Origin: Gamarada debralockiae
Lineage: Eukaryota > Ascomycota > Leotiomycetes > Helotiales > Hyphodiscaceae
Direction of reading: 5' to 3'
Assembly (NCBI GenBank): GCA_002803225.1
Contig: NXFV01001911.1
Span: 83,522-147,521, forward strand
DNA: 64,000 nucleotides
Shown: positions 10,666-21,534 of the stretch, piece after piece
How the letters are laid out: each line of letters begins with the position of its first letter
Numbering within the stretch: position 1 is the stretch's first letter
The notes under the pieces: model-generated
Seen by the model: only the letters and a program-made list of their open reading frames with translations
Told to the model about the DNA's origin: nothing
The model's database searches: none
Position numbers and translations under genes: made by a program

Positions 10666-12386
10666 ATGGCCGAGTCAGTCCCAGCAATCGAAAAGTTCGC
10701 ACCATCATCTTCAGGAAGTTCGGAAGGTGATATCCTGGACTTGAAGGATGATGAAGGCTGGGAAGATGCAGAGCCAGAAGAAGGAAGCGACACTTTTATC
10801 TCGTTGTTGGACGATGAAGTTTTCACGGATATCATGCAAATGCTGAATCATTGCAAAGAGAAGCACAACTTTGATTTTCTTGAGCTCAGACAAAGACTGG
10901 GTCTGGATTTCTATGGGCATATAAAGCTTGTCAACTTCATTCGTTCGCAGGTTCATAGTGGGAACCCTGTGTCTTCAGTGGCCATTTCAAGGGAGGATTT
11001 CGAGGACGAAAAGTTTTTGAAGCCGGTTTTGGAGGATGATGCACTGCTTTTCAGTCTGGATGAACTTCCTGAGGTTCAGGAGACCAGTGCCGGCACAGGC
11101 AAGGGTAAGGAGATGGCTGTGGACTCCGGGCATCTTGTTGCTCGTGTGTCTGAATTGGAGGAGGAACTTCGAAGGATCCAGTCTCAGTTTGATGATTACA
11201 GGGTCACTGTCAAGAAGACTCTGGACGAGCGATGGAACGACAAGTCGGGCAGTGGACCATCTAGAAGTGGGGGTGCTGCAGACAAGGAAGAGAAGAGAGA
11301 TGATGACAGTCATTATTTCAGCTCATACTCCTACAACGGTCAGTCCTGAGCTTCCCCACACCTATCTACAATCCACTAACACTCACAGACATCCACGAGA
11401 CAATGTTGAAAGACACTGTCCGAACAGACGCATATCGGGACTTCATCTACAACCACAAATCCCTCTTCGCCGGCAAGACTGTCCTGGACGTCGGCTGCGG
11501 GACCGGTATTCTCAGCATGTTCTGCGCGAAAGCCGGCGCTTCCCGTGTAATCGCCGTCGACAACTCAGCAATCATCGACAAAGCGCGCGAGAACGTTTTC
11601 AACAACGGCTTCGCAGACAAGATTACTTGTCTCAGGGGCAAGATCGAAGAAGTCTCCCTTCCTGTGGACAACGTCGATATCATTGTTAGCGAATGGATGG
11701 GCTATTGTTTGTTGTATGAGGCGATGCTTGATAGTGTGATTTGGGCACGGGATAGGTATTTGAAGGATGACGGTCTGATGGTCCCGAGTCATATGAATAT
11801 GTGGGTTGCGCCCATTGCGGACCCGGATTATATCGCCGACCATATTGCGTTCTGGAGGGATGTTTATGGATTCGATATGAAGGCAATGCAAGCGGGGATC
11901 ACGGACGATGCGCACGTTCTCAATATGCCAGCGAACACTTTGTGCGCGGAGCCTTACCCGTTCCTGCAGTTAAGCTTGCATTCGACCACCGTAAAGGATC
12001 TTGTTTTCAAACGTAAATGGCAGATGAAGCTCACTCAGGATATTGATGCACTGGACGGATTCATCATCTGGTTCGATTCGTTCTTCATGCCTTCTCGAGA
12101 CGATAAGGTGCCTGAAGATGCCAAGGCTGAGGAGTGGGGCAAGGCTGAGAAGAAGGGAATTACTTTCACGACTGGACCAAAAGCGAAGGAAACTCATTGG
12201 AAGCAAGGTGTCATGCTCATTGACAACATTAAGGAGAAAGCTGCTAGTCGGAAGGAGGGAGAGCAACTGAGTGGTGAGCTGGAATACTCAGTTCCTGACG
12301 ACAACTCTAGAGCTTTGAAAGTGGATATGGTGTGGAAGTTTGATGGTGATGAGAAGGAGAGCTCTCAATGCTGGAACATGAAGTGA
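10666..12386 (+). CDS. rmtB: PRMT3-type protein arginine N-methyltransferase
   Basis: A type I arginine methyltransferase that moves a methyl group from S-adenosylmethionine to arginine. The PRMT3 branch modifies ribosomal protein uS5 (Rps2) in the cytosol. Exons are 10666-11338 and 11389-12386, giving 556 residues. Motif I is VLDVGCGTG at about residues 256-264, the double-E loop is SEWMGYCLLYEAM, and the THW loop is THWKQGV. Upstream lies the PRMT3-specific acidic N-terminus and a zinc-finger-like segment (residues 44-71, with MLNHCKEKHNFDF) followed by a long helix. The two cysteines of the C2H2 finger are replaced by Ser46 and Asp49, while His62 and His67 remain. The symbol follows the Aspergillus PRMT3 homologue and was assigned from domain layout. 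Confidence 0.9.
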
Positions 12387-12579
12387 GCGATGGAAATGAA
12401 TCCTTCATGGTGCCTAAAAGTTAGATTTGATACAACAGTACAATCACTCATGATGACCGTGTCATTGAATGCAAAATCTTGCAGCATTAAATATTTCACA
12501 TTGTAGCATTTCATGCCAGCTATCATCAGCTCATAATAGCAAATAGCAAACAGAATCATTTAACAAGCCCATTCGCAAG

Positions 12580-13629
12580 CTACTTTGTACCCAGTGGCTC
12601 CCCCTTAACAGCCTCAACAGCATATCTCTCACCCCCCTCCGTCTCCTTCTTCACAAAAGCGCTAATATATTCCGGAGCCTGCCCCTCACCCGTCCCAAAC
12701 CAACCCCCTTTCCCACCAACCTCGCACCTATTCTCCGGCGCCGCAATCGGCTTCCCATAAGTCATCCAAGTCGGCACAACCCCAATCCAAACACGTTTCC
12801 TCAACTCCTCATCCTTCAAATCCTCTTTATCGTCCCCCGGTGGCCCAGTCCTAACTTTCGCACTGGCGTCCACGACTCGGACTTTCAGGATCTGAGTCGA
12901 CGTCATTTCGGTCTTGGTAGGTGGGATCCGGGAATTTTCCCAACGATCAGGAACTACGGAATTGGTGATTTTCTCCATGGCCCAGAGCTTTTCATCTTCG
13001 TCGGTGACGGGGGTGGCGAAGCCGTGGAGGCTGCAGATTGGAAGTCAGTACTTGCTTGACATGAGTAAGGAAAGAGAAAGAGAGCCCAGCGGGGTTTCGA
13101 GTATATCAGACTCCGATGCAGAGGATCAATCCGGAGCGCAAGTCATGAGTTTGGACCGAATATGAGCGGATCAATTGAAGAAATACATACATAGAGGATC
13201 GGTAGTTGTATGAATGGTGATTAGGCGTCAAAGCGAGGACAAGTCCGTCGAGGTGCGTGGCTGCGATGGTCAAGGGGAGGCCCTCTTCTTCTCTGTTGTT
13301 GTCCGTTCCCAGGCGCATTAGACGGGACGAGATGTAGCCGTGGAGGTACAAATCTAGGGGCTCGGAGAGGGACGCAGCGGGGTTGGTGAAGGAACCCATG
13401 AATCCGAGCATCGGGATCATTGCTGGGAAGGGATCTTCTGGGTCTGGGGTTGGGAATGAGACGTGGAGGACAGGCACCGAGTTAACGATGCTATGGATTG
13501 TCTCATAGTCATATTTGCCTTCAAGTTGTTAGTGATGTTGACTTGGTAGGGGATGGAGGACACGGTACCGCGTGGTTTGTATCTGTTGATGGTGTTGCGG
13601 GGGAGCTTGGGGTAGTCTGAGTGTGCCAT
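12580..13629 (-). CDS. Pyridoxamine 5'-phosphate oxidase-related FMN-binding split-barrel protein
   Basis: Proteins of this family bind FMN in a split beta-barrel and usually act as flavin reductases or oxidases; the substrate cannot be told from sequence. Exons are 13629-13569, 13518-13191 and 13030-12580, giving 279 residues. The N-terminal half shows the family pattern: RYKPRGKYDYETIHSIVNS, then VLHVSFPTP, MLGFMGSF and, near residue 130, a stretch on a beta-strand (THLDGLVLAL) followed by HNYRS-like residues (HHSYNYRSS). The C-terminal half matches the fungal members (LHGFATPVTDEDEKLWAMEKI). The gene converges with the PRMT3-like gene with a gap of about 190 bases. The family is likely; the function is unknown. 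Confidence 0.75.
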
Positions 13630-14771
13630 TGTGCAATTGAGTGAAGCTCTGGGCTCTTCAAGTGACTTTGAATGAAGAACTGATGACAGGAAGAAATTTG
13701 AAGTATCTTAAATAGGAAATTATGAAGGCTGGTGACTCATGCATTGTATCTTGTTCCTCCATCCGTCTTAATGAGTTGTAGCAAGCAACACGTGACGGTT
13801 GACTTCAAACCCGAACCTAAGGAGGCAAGTCCAGGCGGGTTTGGACTCCAGGAAGGAGTTTGCGAATGAGATGCTTGGAAATGCGATCCTGCGATTCGGG
13901 CGTCAATGGCGGGACCAATGGGGGGAGTTCTTTTGGTCGATTTTGCATTCTTAGTCATCATGAACTCGACGATATTTTGAAGCTCTTTGACCTCAAACTT
14001 CACACAACATGGGACGTCACGAGCAGTAGGAGTAGAGAAAGGCGCGAAAGCGTAAAACCGGCCCCGCTTAAGTTCTTGGCGTTACTGTAACCCCTTTCAT
14101 CTAGGTCAATTTCTTGTCCACTGCTCTCTATTTCTTCCTTTACACGTCACACGTCATTGCTACCATTGATGATATCTTGCCACCAATGGTCATACTGACC
14201 AAGTGTGTTCGCACACTGGAATGCAAGCGCATCAGCTACCGTTAGACCAGAGGCTGGAATAGTTGCTTCAGACCAAGCGAGCTGTTCTTTCCCCGACTTC
14301 CTACCAGGTAAAAGTTGCCTTACAACAGGGGCGCTCTTCTTTTCGTGATTATTTCATGATGGACACCACAATTCCAGTATAAGATATGGATTGCTGAGTT
14401 GATCTCAATGATTGAGTATTTCGATCCGACAACTGAAGTCGAGCACTCAAAATGATTCCGTCATCTCAATTAAGTAGGTGATGTATTCTCTACCAGCGCC
14501 TTCGCTACGCCAGGAAGGGGAATAGTTTCTCGGTCCTCCCAAACTTTGAAAGTTCACGGTAGACATCACGAAGAAATTACAAGCGTGACTCAGCCTGGGT
14601 CAGGAATCCGCCAAGAAAATTACCCAGTTCAAAATGTAAAGTCGGTTTTGTTTCAATTTATGAGCACCGTTCTTGCTTTTAGAAACACCCAACACTTTTA
14701 CGATACTATTGCCCTCTCTGATTTCTCCATTTCGTTGCCTAAGTGAATCACCGCCAAACTTCGATTTACGA
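13630..14771. other. Intergenic between two divergent genes
   Basis: A stretch of 1.1 kb between outward-facing starts. Short open frames overlap randomly and none has family character. Pyrimidine runs near 14090-14160 could belong to promoters. I see no repeat, tRNA or other gene. Confidence 0.5.
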
Positions 14772-16835
14772 ATGTTGCCGTTCGAACCGAAACTGAAAAT
14801 GGCGACAAACCCAACCTCCAAAATGACTCGGGAAACTGAGTTCGATAACGTTTCTCTCCATTCGGATTTTGTCAATTCCGATGGAAGTTATGATTTTGCC
14901 GAAGAAAATATCCCAGATATAGTAGTTCAGCGGGGAGCTCCACTGAGCGAATCCCAAACCTCAAATACGCTGGCCGATTCTTCTCCCAATACTAGCAAGG
15001 GAGAAGACTCACAGAAGTCGGGCCAATCATGGTTCGGTATCTCTTTATTCCAACGTGCGAAAAATGTCGCAAGAAATACGTCGACAACCACCATACCATT
15101 GTCAGAGGAAGAACGTCATGAGAAGGGAAAACTGAATGAGAAGTGGCTTCAGGAATCACAAATGACCGCCGTGGATAATGATGTCAAACTAGTGATCAGC
15201 AACGATTCTATGGTCAGCTCGAACGTCCATGTCGAGGCAACGGATAAGAACGAAACGGATTTACCTCAAGCCAAAATCACAACCGAGGAATCCCAAGAGC
15301 CGGAGTTCTACGACAGCTGTTACATCGATGCACAATTAGGCAAGATTCGCAAGGAACTCGAAGACCATTGTGGAAAGATGGCCCAACTCATTGAAGACGC
15401 CCCTTGCCCAGCCGATACTCGTACATCTTGTCTCTTAAACAGACAGCTTCGAGACTATTCAAGAAGCATCGCAGCAATGTTTGGAGACGACATTCCGTCT
15501 CTTGAGAACATGATCCAGGCTCGCAGCAAAGAATACGCTGAGCTGCGCACTCTGCTCGCCATTGAGCGCACTTCAGCGGAGAAAGAAAAGTCTAGATTGC
15601 AGGAACGACTTCGTGCCTGCCACGAGGCTGCAATCCAGAAGAAGGAAGCTGAAGCTCGACAGAACCTCGCACAGTTGACCGAAGCTCTCGCGCGTGAGAG
15701 TCTTCAGAAACGTCGAGCTGAAAAGGCTGAGTGTGACTTGACTGCTGCATTGCAGGAATATGCTCTTGAAACCCGGAGATGTGTGGAGGGATTGGAACAG
15801 AAGCATGAGGAAGCTATCTCAGCGCTCAAGCAGAAACACGACGAAGTCATGCGGATTGCACGACAAGAGTTTGACACCGAAATCGAGGAATTGATTCAGC
15901 GGAATAAGGCTGATGTTGAAAGCCTGGACAAAATCGCTCAGAAGCTAGTGGAAGAAGATGCGGACTATATGGAGAAGCTCAACCAGAAGCACGAAGAGGC
16001 CATTCAGAACACCAAGGCCGAGTACGAGGCAGCAATTGCTCAAAAAGACAAGGAGCGCATGGAATATACCGATGCTGTTGAAAAGGCTCTTCAGACATAC
16101 GAAAACTATGTTGATAAGCTCACCAAGAAGCATGATCGGGATTTGCAGGGAACAAAAGATAAGGCCCAGTCCGAACTCCATGCAAAGCTCAACAAGATAG
16201 AACAATACCTCACCCATGCCGAACAGCAACTGGGAGAGACCCAGAACGAATCTCAACTGAAAAAGCTCATCACCGAATACAAAACGTTGAAGCAGAAGGT
16301 CGAGGCCATCCAAAAAGCACCTCTCGAGAAGCAGGCCGAGCTTAAGGAGTTTGAGCATCGCGACGCCAAGGTTGAATCCTTGAAGGCAGAGATACAGAGC
16401 TTAAAGTCGAGGATTATCAAGTTCGAGAACGCCCTCAGCGAGGCTGCAGATGAAAACTGCGAGTTGGAAGCCCTCTCCTCCGTCGAGCAAAAAGAAGCAG
16501 CTGAGATACACGATGTGGTCGTTGATTTAACAACCCGTAAGTGCGAAGTGAAGGACAAAATTGAGGCCCTTTGTAAGGATATCGAGGACTTGCAGATGGC
16601 TGTCTTCCATGCCGAACAACGAGCTGGTACTGCTGAAGAGGAGTTGCGGGAGGTTGGACGTGATGTTCAGGAATATCTGAAGCAGCAGGGCATTCAGAAT
16701 ATCTCTGACGATATTGATAAGGTGACAGGCCGTGGAGCGCGCAAGGCTCTTGATACTCTTTTCTGGTTGATGGGTTTGGATTGGAACCAAGCCAGTTTGA
16801 CTACTCGCGACGAAAGGAGGCTGAGAAGAAGGTAG
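14772..16835 (+). CDS. Long coiled-coil protein of unknown function
   Basis: The open frame gives 687 residues from the ATG at 14772 (MLPFEPKLKMATNP); a slightly shorter form from MATNPTSKM is possible, and the frame extends further upstream to an ATG at 14673, where the peptide looks like translated leader. Residues 1-150 are polar and acidic (DNVSLHSDFVNSDGSYDF). From about residue 170 to the end it is almost pure heptad-repeat coiled coil rich in Glu, Lys, Ala and Gln, with internal near-repeats around KHEEAI (QKHEEAI, QKHDEVM, QKHEEAI, KKHDRDL). No signal peptide, membrane segment or enzyme motif is seen. It is most likely a cytoskeletal or scaffolding protein. Coiled-coil similarity to many proteins makes naming unsafe. 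Confidence 0.7.
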   Translation: MLPFEPKLKMATNPTSKMTRETEFDNVSLHSDFVNSDGSYDFAEENIPDIVVQRGAPLSESQTSNTLADSSPNTSKGEDSQKSGQSWFGISLFQRAKNVARNTSTTTIPLSEEERHEKGKLNEKWLQESQMTAVDNDVKLVISNDSMVSSNVHVEATDKNETDLPQAKITTEESQEPEFYDSCYIDAQLGKIRKELEDHCGKMAQLIEDAPCPADTRTSCLLNRQLRDYSRSIAAMFGDDIPSLENMIQARSKEYAELRTLLAIERTSAEKEKSRLQERLRACHEAAIQKKEAEARQNLAQLTEALARESLQKRRAEKAECDLTAALQEYALETRRCVEGLEQKHEEAISALKQKHDEVMRIARQEFDTEIEELIQRNKADVESLDKIAQKLVEEDADYMEKLNQKHEEAIQNTKAEYEAAIAQKDKERMEYTDAVEKALQTYENYVDKLTKKHDRDLQGTKDKAQSELHAKLNKIEQYLTHAEQQLGETQNESQLKKLITEYKTLKQKVEAIQKAPLEKQAELKEFEHRDAKVESLKAEIQSLKSRIIKFENALSEAADENCELEALSSVEQKEAAEIHDVVVDLTTRKCEVKDKIEALCKDIEDLQMAVFHAEQRAGTAEEELREVGRDVQEYLKQQGIQNISDDIDKVTGRGARKALDTLFWLMGLDWNQASLTTRDERRLRRR

Positions 16836-17449
16836 AGACTTCGGAGAGGGAAAGTAGAAGAATTGAGTCTGATTGTTGGAGTTTTGAGGGGTTGAGGCAC
16901 AGGTAGGAGTTCTGGAGTGAGAGAAGCTTGACGAGCATTTGACTGACTGTGATGCAGAAGATTGGGAATTGTTTTAGAATTTGAGAAGCCCAAAAATTAA
17001 AAAAATTAAAAATTAAAAATTAAAAAAAGGAAAGAAAAAGCGGGTTGGATAGATACCCTTGGGTTGGGTTTGATATTGTAAGGAGATTTGTCTGAGAGTG
17101 GATTTCGATTCGTTCTTGGGAAGGGTTCAGATGGGTTGCCCTTTGTTTTGTACTTTTGATCATTGAAATTGACAACAATTGTTGCCTTCCACTCTCTCCT
17201 TATCCAACCTCCCTATAGTGAGACTGGCAAAGCTAACACTATGTTCGGCATATGTCGATGCAAGGTGAAAGTAGAGATGTTCGAACATCATTCAATTATT
17301 AAATCTACAATTACCGCACGCTCGGAAAATACACTACGCCACCCAATCCAATATACGCAACTAACTCCAGAGTCTCCAAAGCAGTCCGTCCTCTTTCAAA
17401 ACTCAACTCTTCAACATCACAAAATCAAAACACGCACACCCAACAGATT
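16836..17449. other. Intergenic, convergent 3' ends
   Basis: A stretch of 614 bases between the coiled-coil gene and the ABC transporter, whose 3' ends face each other. A short A/T-rich run of reiterated AAAAATT units sits at about 16993-17028. Nothing else stands out. Confidence 0.5.
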
Positions 17450-19635
17450 CTACTTCCTCAAACTCAAAGCAACCCACCCTAAAAGTCTATATCCCAGCAC
17501 AATAGCCAACAAAATACCCACCCACTCTCCCGTCTTGCCCGTCTTATACCCATACTGATCCAGAACAGCCATTCCACTAATACGACACTGTGGCGCCAGC
17601 TCAGATTGGTAAATACACTGACAGCTCTCGCCACAACTATAACTTCTATCCTTAAACTCATTAACCATCATCCCCTGGAACACGTAACTCTGATAATCGA
17701 TGTAATGGAAGACGTATTTCCAGAAGACGTTGAGGATGGTTGGGGGGACGAGGAAGCCGCCGACGGACATCCAGAGGCCGTTTGCGAAGGCGGTGAGCGC
17801 GAGAGAGACGACGAAGTTGGGGAATATGGAGGACATTAGGACGACGAGGGATTCGGCCGCGACGAGATCGAGGAAGAGCCACATTATCCAGGTGAAGAAT
17901 GCTTGGGCTGTGGGCTGAAAGTTGGAGAGCCAGTAGGCTATGGAGGAGAAGATTACGGAAATGAGGACTGTGCGTCGTTAGTTGATGATCGAAGTGGAGG
18001 GGAAAAGAGTGAAGAGAGGAAAGGAGACATACAAAGGTATGGGAGTCCGATTATAAAGTTGGAGAGTACGAAAGCTGCTGAGCCGTAGAGACCATTATGT
18101 CGCTCTTTGACAAATGTTGCACGGTCTTCGAGGTAACTGGGGACGTAGGCTACGGCCATGAACGACATGAAGGCTGAGCCGAAGAACTGTTATAGTTTAT
18201 TAGTGTTTATGCTGGGTGTGTCTGCTTTAAGCACTTACGATTGCGTTGATAAAGGGTTGGATATCCTGTTGCTCAGTATGCAGACGAAGCCAAACCGTAC
18301 CCATCATGATAGCAAGACCAGTATACATGGCAATTCTAATCCCATACGCCACGACATCACGGTAGCTCTTCACAAATGACCGATGTACTAACGTCATCAG
18401 AATAATAGGGAAGTTTCGTTTCGACGGCTTCGTGACAGGTAATGGCTCGACGGCCTTCAAAGCAGACTCGATCTGTGTTGCCATTTTCTGAGCATTCGTG
18501 GATGGCACCCAGCCCTTCTGGATTTCGTCCAGACGGGCCTCAGCTGCTTCTTGGTGGCTCGCGAAATCGATGTTCATCATGTCAAGAAGGAACTCTGCTG
18601 GGTTGACTTGTCGCGGCATGGGGAAGCCGAGGGATGCGAAGTGTGGGCCAACTCCTCCGACGGGGCCGAAATAGTGTTGCTTTCCTCCGGAGAGGAGTAC
18701 GAGTTTGTCGAAGAGTTGGAAGGTGGAAGTGGATGGTTGATGAATGCTTGCGATGACGATCAACTACTTTCAGTCAGCCAAGTTTCCGAGAAATTTTGAA
18801 ATTTAAACAGACATTATTTCGCTTGGCGACTTGTTTCACAAAGGAGATAACTTCCCAACTTGCTGTCGAGTCCAGACCACTTGTTGGCTCATCCAAGAAC
18901 AAGATCTTAGGTCCAGTGATGAGCTGACTGGCGACGCTGACACGTCTCTTTTGTCCACCGCTGATGCCTTTCTGGATCGGCGTTCCAATAATAGCGTTTG
19001 ACTGATTCCTCAAACCGAAGGAATCAAGCAGACCATCAATTCGTCTCTTGCGATCCTTTGAGGTCAATGAACTATGAAACTTTCAGCAAACTAACCAGCA
19101 ATCCAGGGTGGGGTTCCTCACTTCTTGTGAGCAAGTCGTGCTGCGAAATGCAATGTCTCCCTGACTGTCAAGGATCCAATAAGAGCATCTTCTTGTTCTA
19201 CATATGAGCTGAGTCGTCGGAAAGCACCAACAGAGGCGACACTGCCATTGACCAGAGTTTGGCCCTCGACCGTGGCACCAGTGGCTGCGTCTCGATGTGC
19301 CAAAACATTCAAAAGAGTAGTCTTGCCACAGCCACTTGGACCCATGAGCGCGCAGATTTCACCTATAAAGAAATGAGCTTGGAATGTCCAGTTATGATGG
19401 TGGAATGATGCGTACCAGCTTCGACAATGCCATCAACACCCTCGAGAATAACCTTGGGCTGTTTCGTTTTGTGGTCCTTCACTGTGACTGTTACATTCTT
19501 CCAGAGAAAATTTTTCACCGTGTCGTTCATTAATTGAGAATCCTCGACCGCGCTTTGTTCGATGTCGGTGTTGAACGCATCTTGAGTGATGTGCTTGTAG
19601 AACACAGCGTCTGGGTCTGTCCCGGTATCACTCAT
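17450..19635 (-). CDS. ABCG-family half-transporter (white/brown type)
   Basis: An ATP-driven exporter with one nucleotide-binding domain followed by one membrane domain, working as a dimer; ABCG half-transporters move lipids, pigments or toxic compounds. Exons are 19635-19416, 19362-19122, 19071-18813, 18763-18239, 18186-18033 and 17967-17450, giving 638 residues. Walker A is GPSGCGKTT near residue 82, the signature is ISGGQKRR near 190, Walker B is ILFLDEPTSGLDS near 206, and the switch region is IASIHQPS. The membrane domain after about residue 340 has five to six hydrophobic spans, with a Cys-rich loop (SCGESCQCIY) before the last one, as in ABCG proteins. Substrate is unknown. Several introns interrupt the ATPase domain in frame. 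Confidence 0.9.
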
Positions 19636-20442
19636 TCTGAAGGCTTGTATTTTGCGTCAATAAGCAAAACTTGAGGGACAGTGAAGAGCTGGAAGGTATA
19701 AAAAATTATCTTTATCACAAAAGCAAGGATGGAGTTTCGATACAAGAACGTTCTTTTAAGGTGAGAGGACTTCTTTTAATCTACTCCACCCCTACACCAT
19801 ACTGGAAGATATTATTCACTGCTCCTCGAGGCTGATATCCAGCAGCGCCTCACAAACCTTGACATTGGTCGCCGCGACCAATCAAGGAGACGAATAAAGC
19901 CCGCTTACGGCCCATACGTAAAAAAAAGTGCTGACTGCCCCATAAACAGCTTACTGGCGGCGACCCCGCGCCCCTGGACTGCCAGAACAGCAGAGCTCCA
20001 GCCTTATGGGGGCTCGAGGTCCCCGGATGGAGCCCATGTTCTTAATACCCGAAATGGAACCCCTTGAATTGGAAGGAGAGGTTGCGATAAGCTCGTCAGG
20101 TCCCCGAGTCCCCGAGTGGATAGCTTCAGCCAGCCACCCGCTTGACTAGGGACAAGGAACCTGGACACGATTCGTGAAAATCTATGAAATTCCACAATTG
20201 GTCGCCAGAGATAAACTTTTAGATGGATACTGGATGGGGTTCACCGTCACCATGGGAGGCTACACAATATTGTGTTTTTGCATTTTGCAGCATTGAAGAG
20301 CTAAGATAGAAAGGAGGCTGGCTGTTCGGCTCCTTCGTCCATTAAGATCGCGCGAATTGTTCTGTAGCTTGAACTCAATCTAGAGCAGCATTATCCAGGC
20401 CCAACTCCTTCAAACCCAATGAACAATCGATGCGTCATAGAA
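19636..20442. promoter_or_regulatory. Upstream region of the ABCG transporter
   Basis: A stretch of 800 bases upstream of the transporter start. It contains a GC-rich segment with several CCCC motifs and an exact double TCCCCGAG at 20101-20116. These could be binding sites for stress or drug regulators, but this is only a suggestion. No gene is visible. Confidence 0.35.
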
Positions 20443-21335
20443 CTATGGACTTGTGTCTCTCAACCTCACGGATGCCACGTCCTCGCGACCGTCACCGCAC
20501 AGCTCGCCGCTAGCGCAAAAGTACCTTGTCTCCACAGGCGCACTCCCAGCTCCCCACCGACAGCCGCTTTCAATACACCTCCTGCGATATCTCCTCCGAA
20601 AGTTCACTTGAAGCAGCTTTCTCTTTGGCGTCACATAAACTTGGCCCGGCGGCTTGGTGTATTACGCTCGCGAGCCTCGATCTTTCGGTTCTAGAGCATC
20701 ATGAGAGCGTGGTCGATATAGAGGGTGAGCAGTGGAGGCTCACACATGGCACAAATGTTGAAGGAACTTTCTTGACGGCGAGGACTTGGCTGCGGCAGAT
20801 AAGGGACTGTGCGGCGAGTGCGAAGGAGGAGAGAAGAGGATGGAGAATGTGAGTTTGATTATTGTTGGGAGTGAGAGGGGACATTTTGGGGAGAGGGTAA
20901 TGCGGATTATGCTTCTGGGAAGAGTGCGATTCAAGGTGAGTTGTTGCAGAGTTTGATGGGGGATGTTGCGAGGATATGGCCTGGTGTTGGGTGGGTGGTG
21001 TGTGGAAAGGTTAGTCGTAGATGTGGTACTGATAAGAAGAGTGAACGCGGTAGCTCCTGGGCCAGTCGATACAGAGCAGTTCAAAAAGGTGTGTGCGGAG
21101 AACCCAGAGCAATACTGGCTTGATGCCCAGGCTACGTAGGTGAGCAAAGAAGTTGATGCCATGTCGTGCTGATGAATGTAGGACGGCACTTAAGAGACCT
21201 GTGCCCCCCGAGAGTGTGGCAAAGAGCATTCTGTTCCTAGCGAATGAGAACTGGACTGGAAGTATTACTGGACAAGTCTTGAACGTTGATTTGGGCAAGC
21301 TGGGAAAGATAATGTGGACGAAAGAAGAATGTTGA
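20443..21335 (+). pseudogene. Decayed short-chain dehydrogenase/reductase
   Basis: Pieces of a short-chain dehydrogenase lie in order but in different frames. In sequence they are SLNLTDA (about 20457), TSCDISSESSLEAAF with TNVEGTFLTARTWLRQIR (about 20575-20800), VSLIIVGSERGHFGE (about 20846), GNADYASGKSAIQ (about 20896), RVNAVAPGPVDTEQFK (about 21035) and, after a likely intron at 21136-21180, ALKRPVPPESVAKSILFLANENWTGSITGQVLNVD. The YxxxK catalytic pair is still visible as YASGK. The glycine-rich cofactor motif of the N-terminus is not found. At least two frame changes between conserved blocks cannot all be explained by introns, so I call it a pseudogene. A sequencing error or unusual splicing is possible. 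Confidence 0.55.
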
Positions 21336-21534
21336 TGATATCATCAAGATAGAAGCGCCGACAGATCGGAAGAAGTTCCATTGCAACTGGCGGGAACATT
21401 GAGCTAGGCTCAGTGATTGAAAGTTAAGGGTATTTAAGGCGATGAAAGATGAATCACTGTAATGAGTCCAGTAATTGGTAGGTAGAAGACCCTCTAAACA
21501 AATAAACGCCATTACATGCCCCAAGAGAGATATC

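Noticed and set aside
13737..14090. Overlapping short frames in the 13.7-14.1 kb gap
   Set aside because: No domain, no splice logic and frames on both strands of similar length, as expected by chance.
15945..16358. Leucine-rich minus-strand frame of 137 codons
   Set aside because: Shadow of the coiled-coil coding sequence; Glu/Lys/Gln codons become Leu/Phe when reversed.
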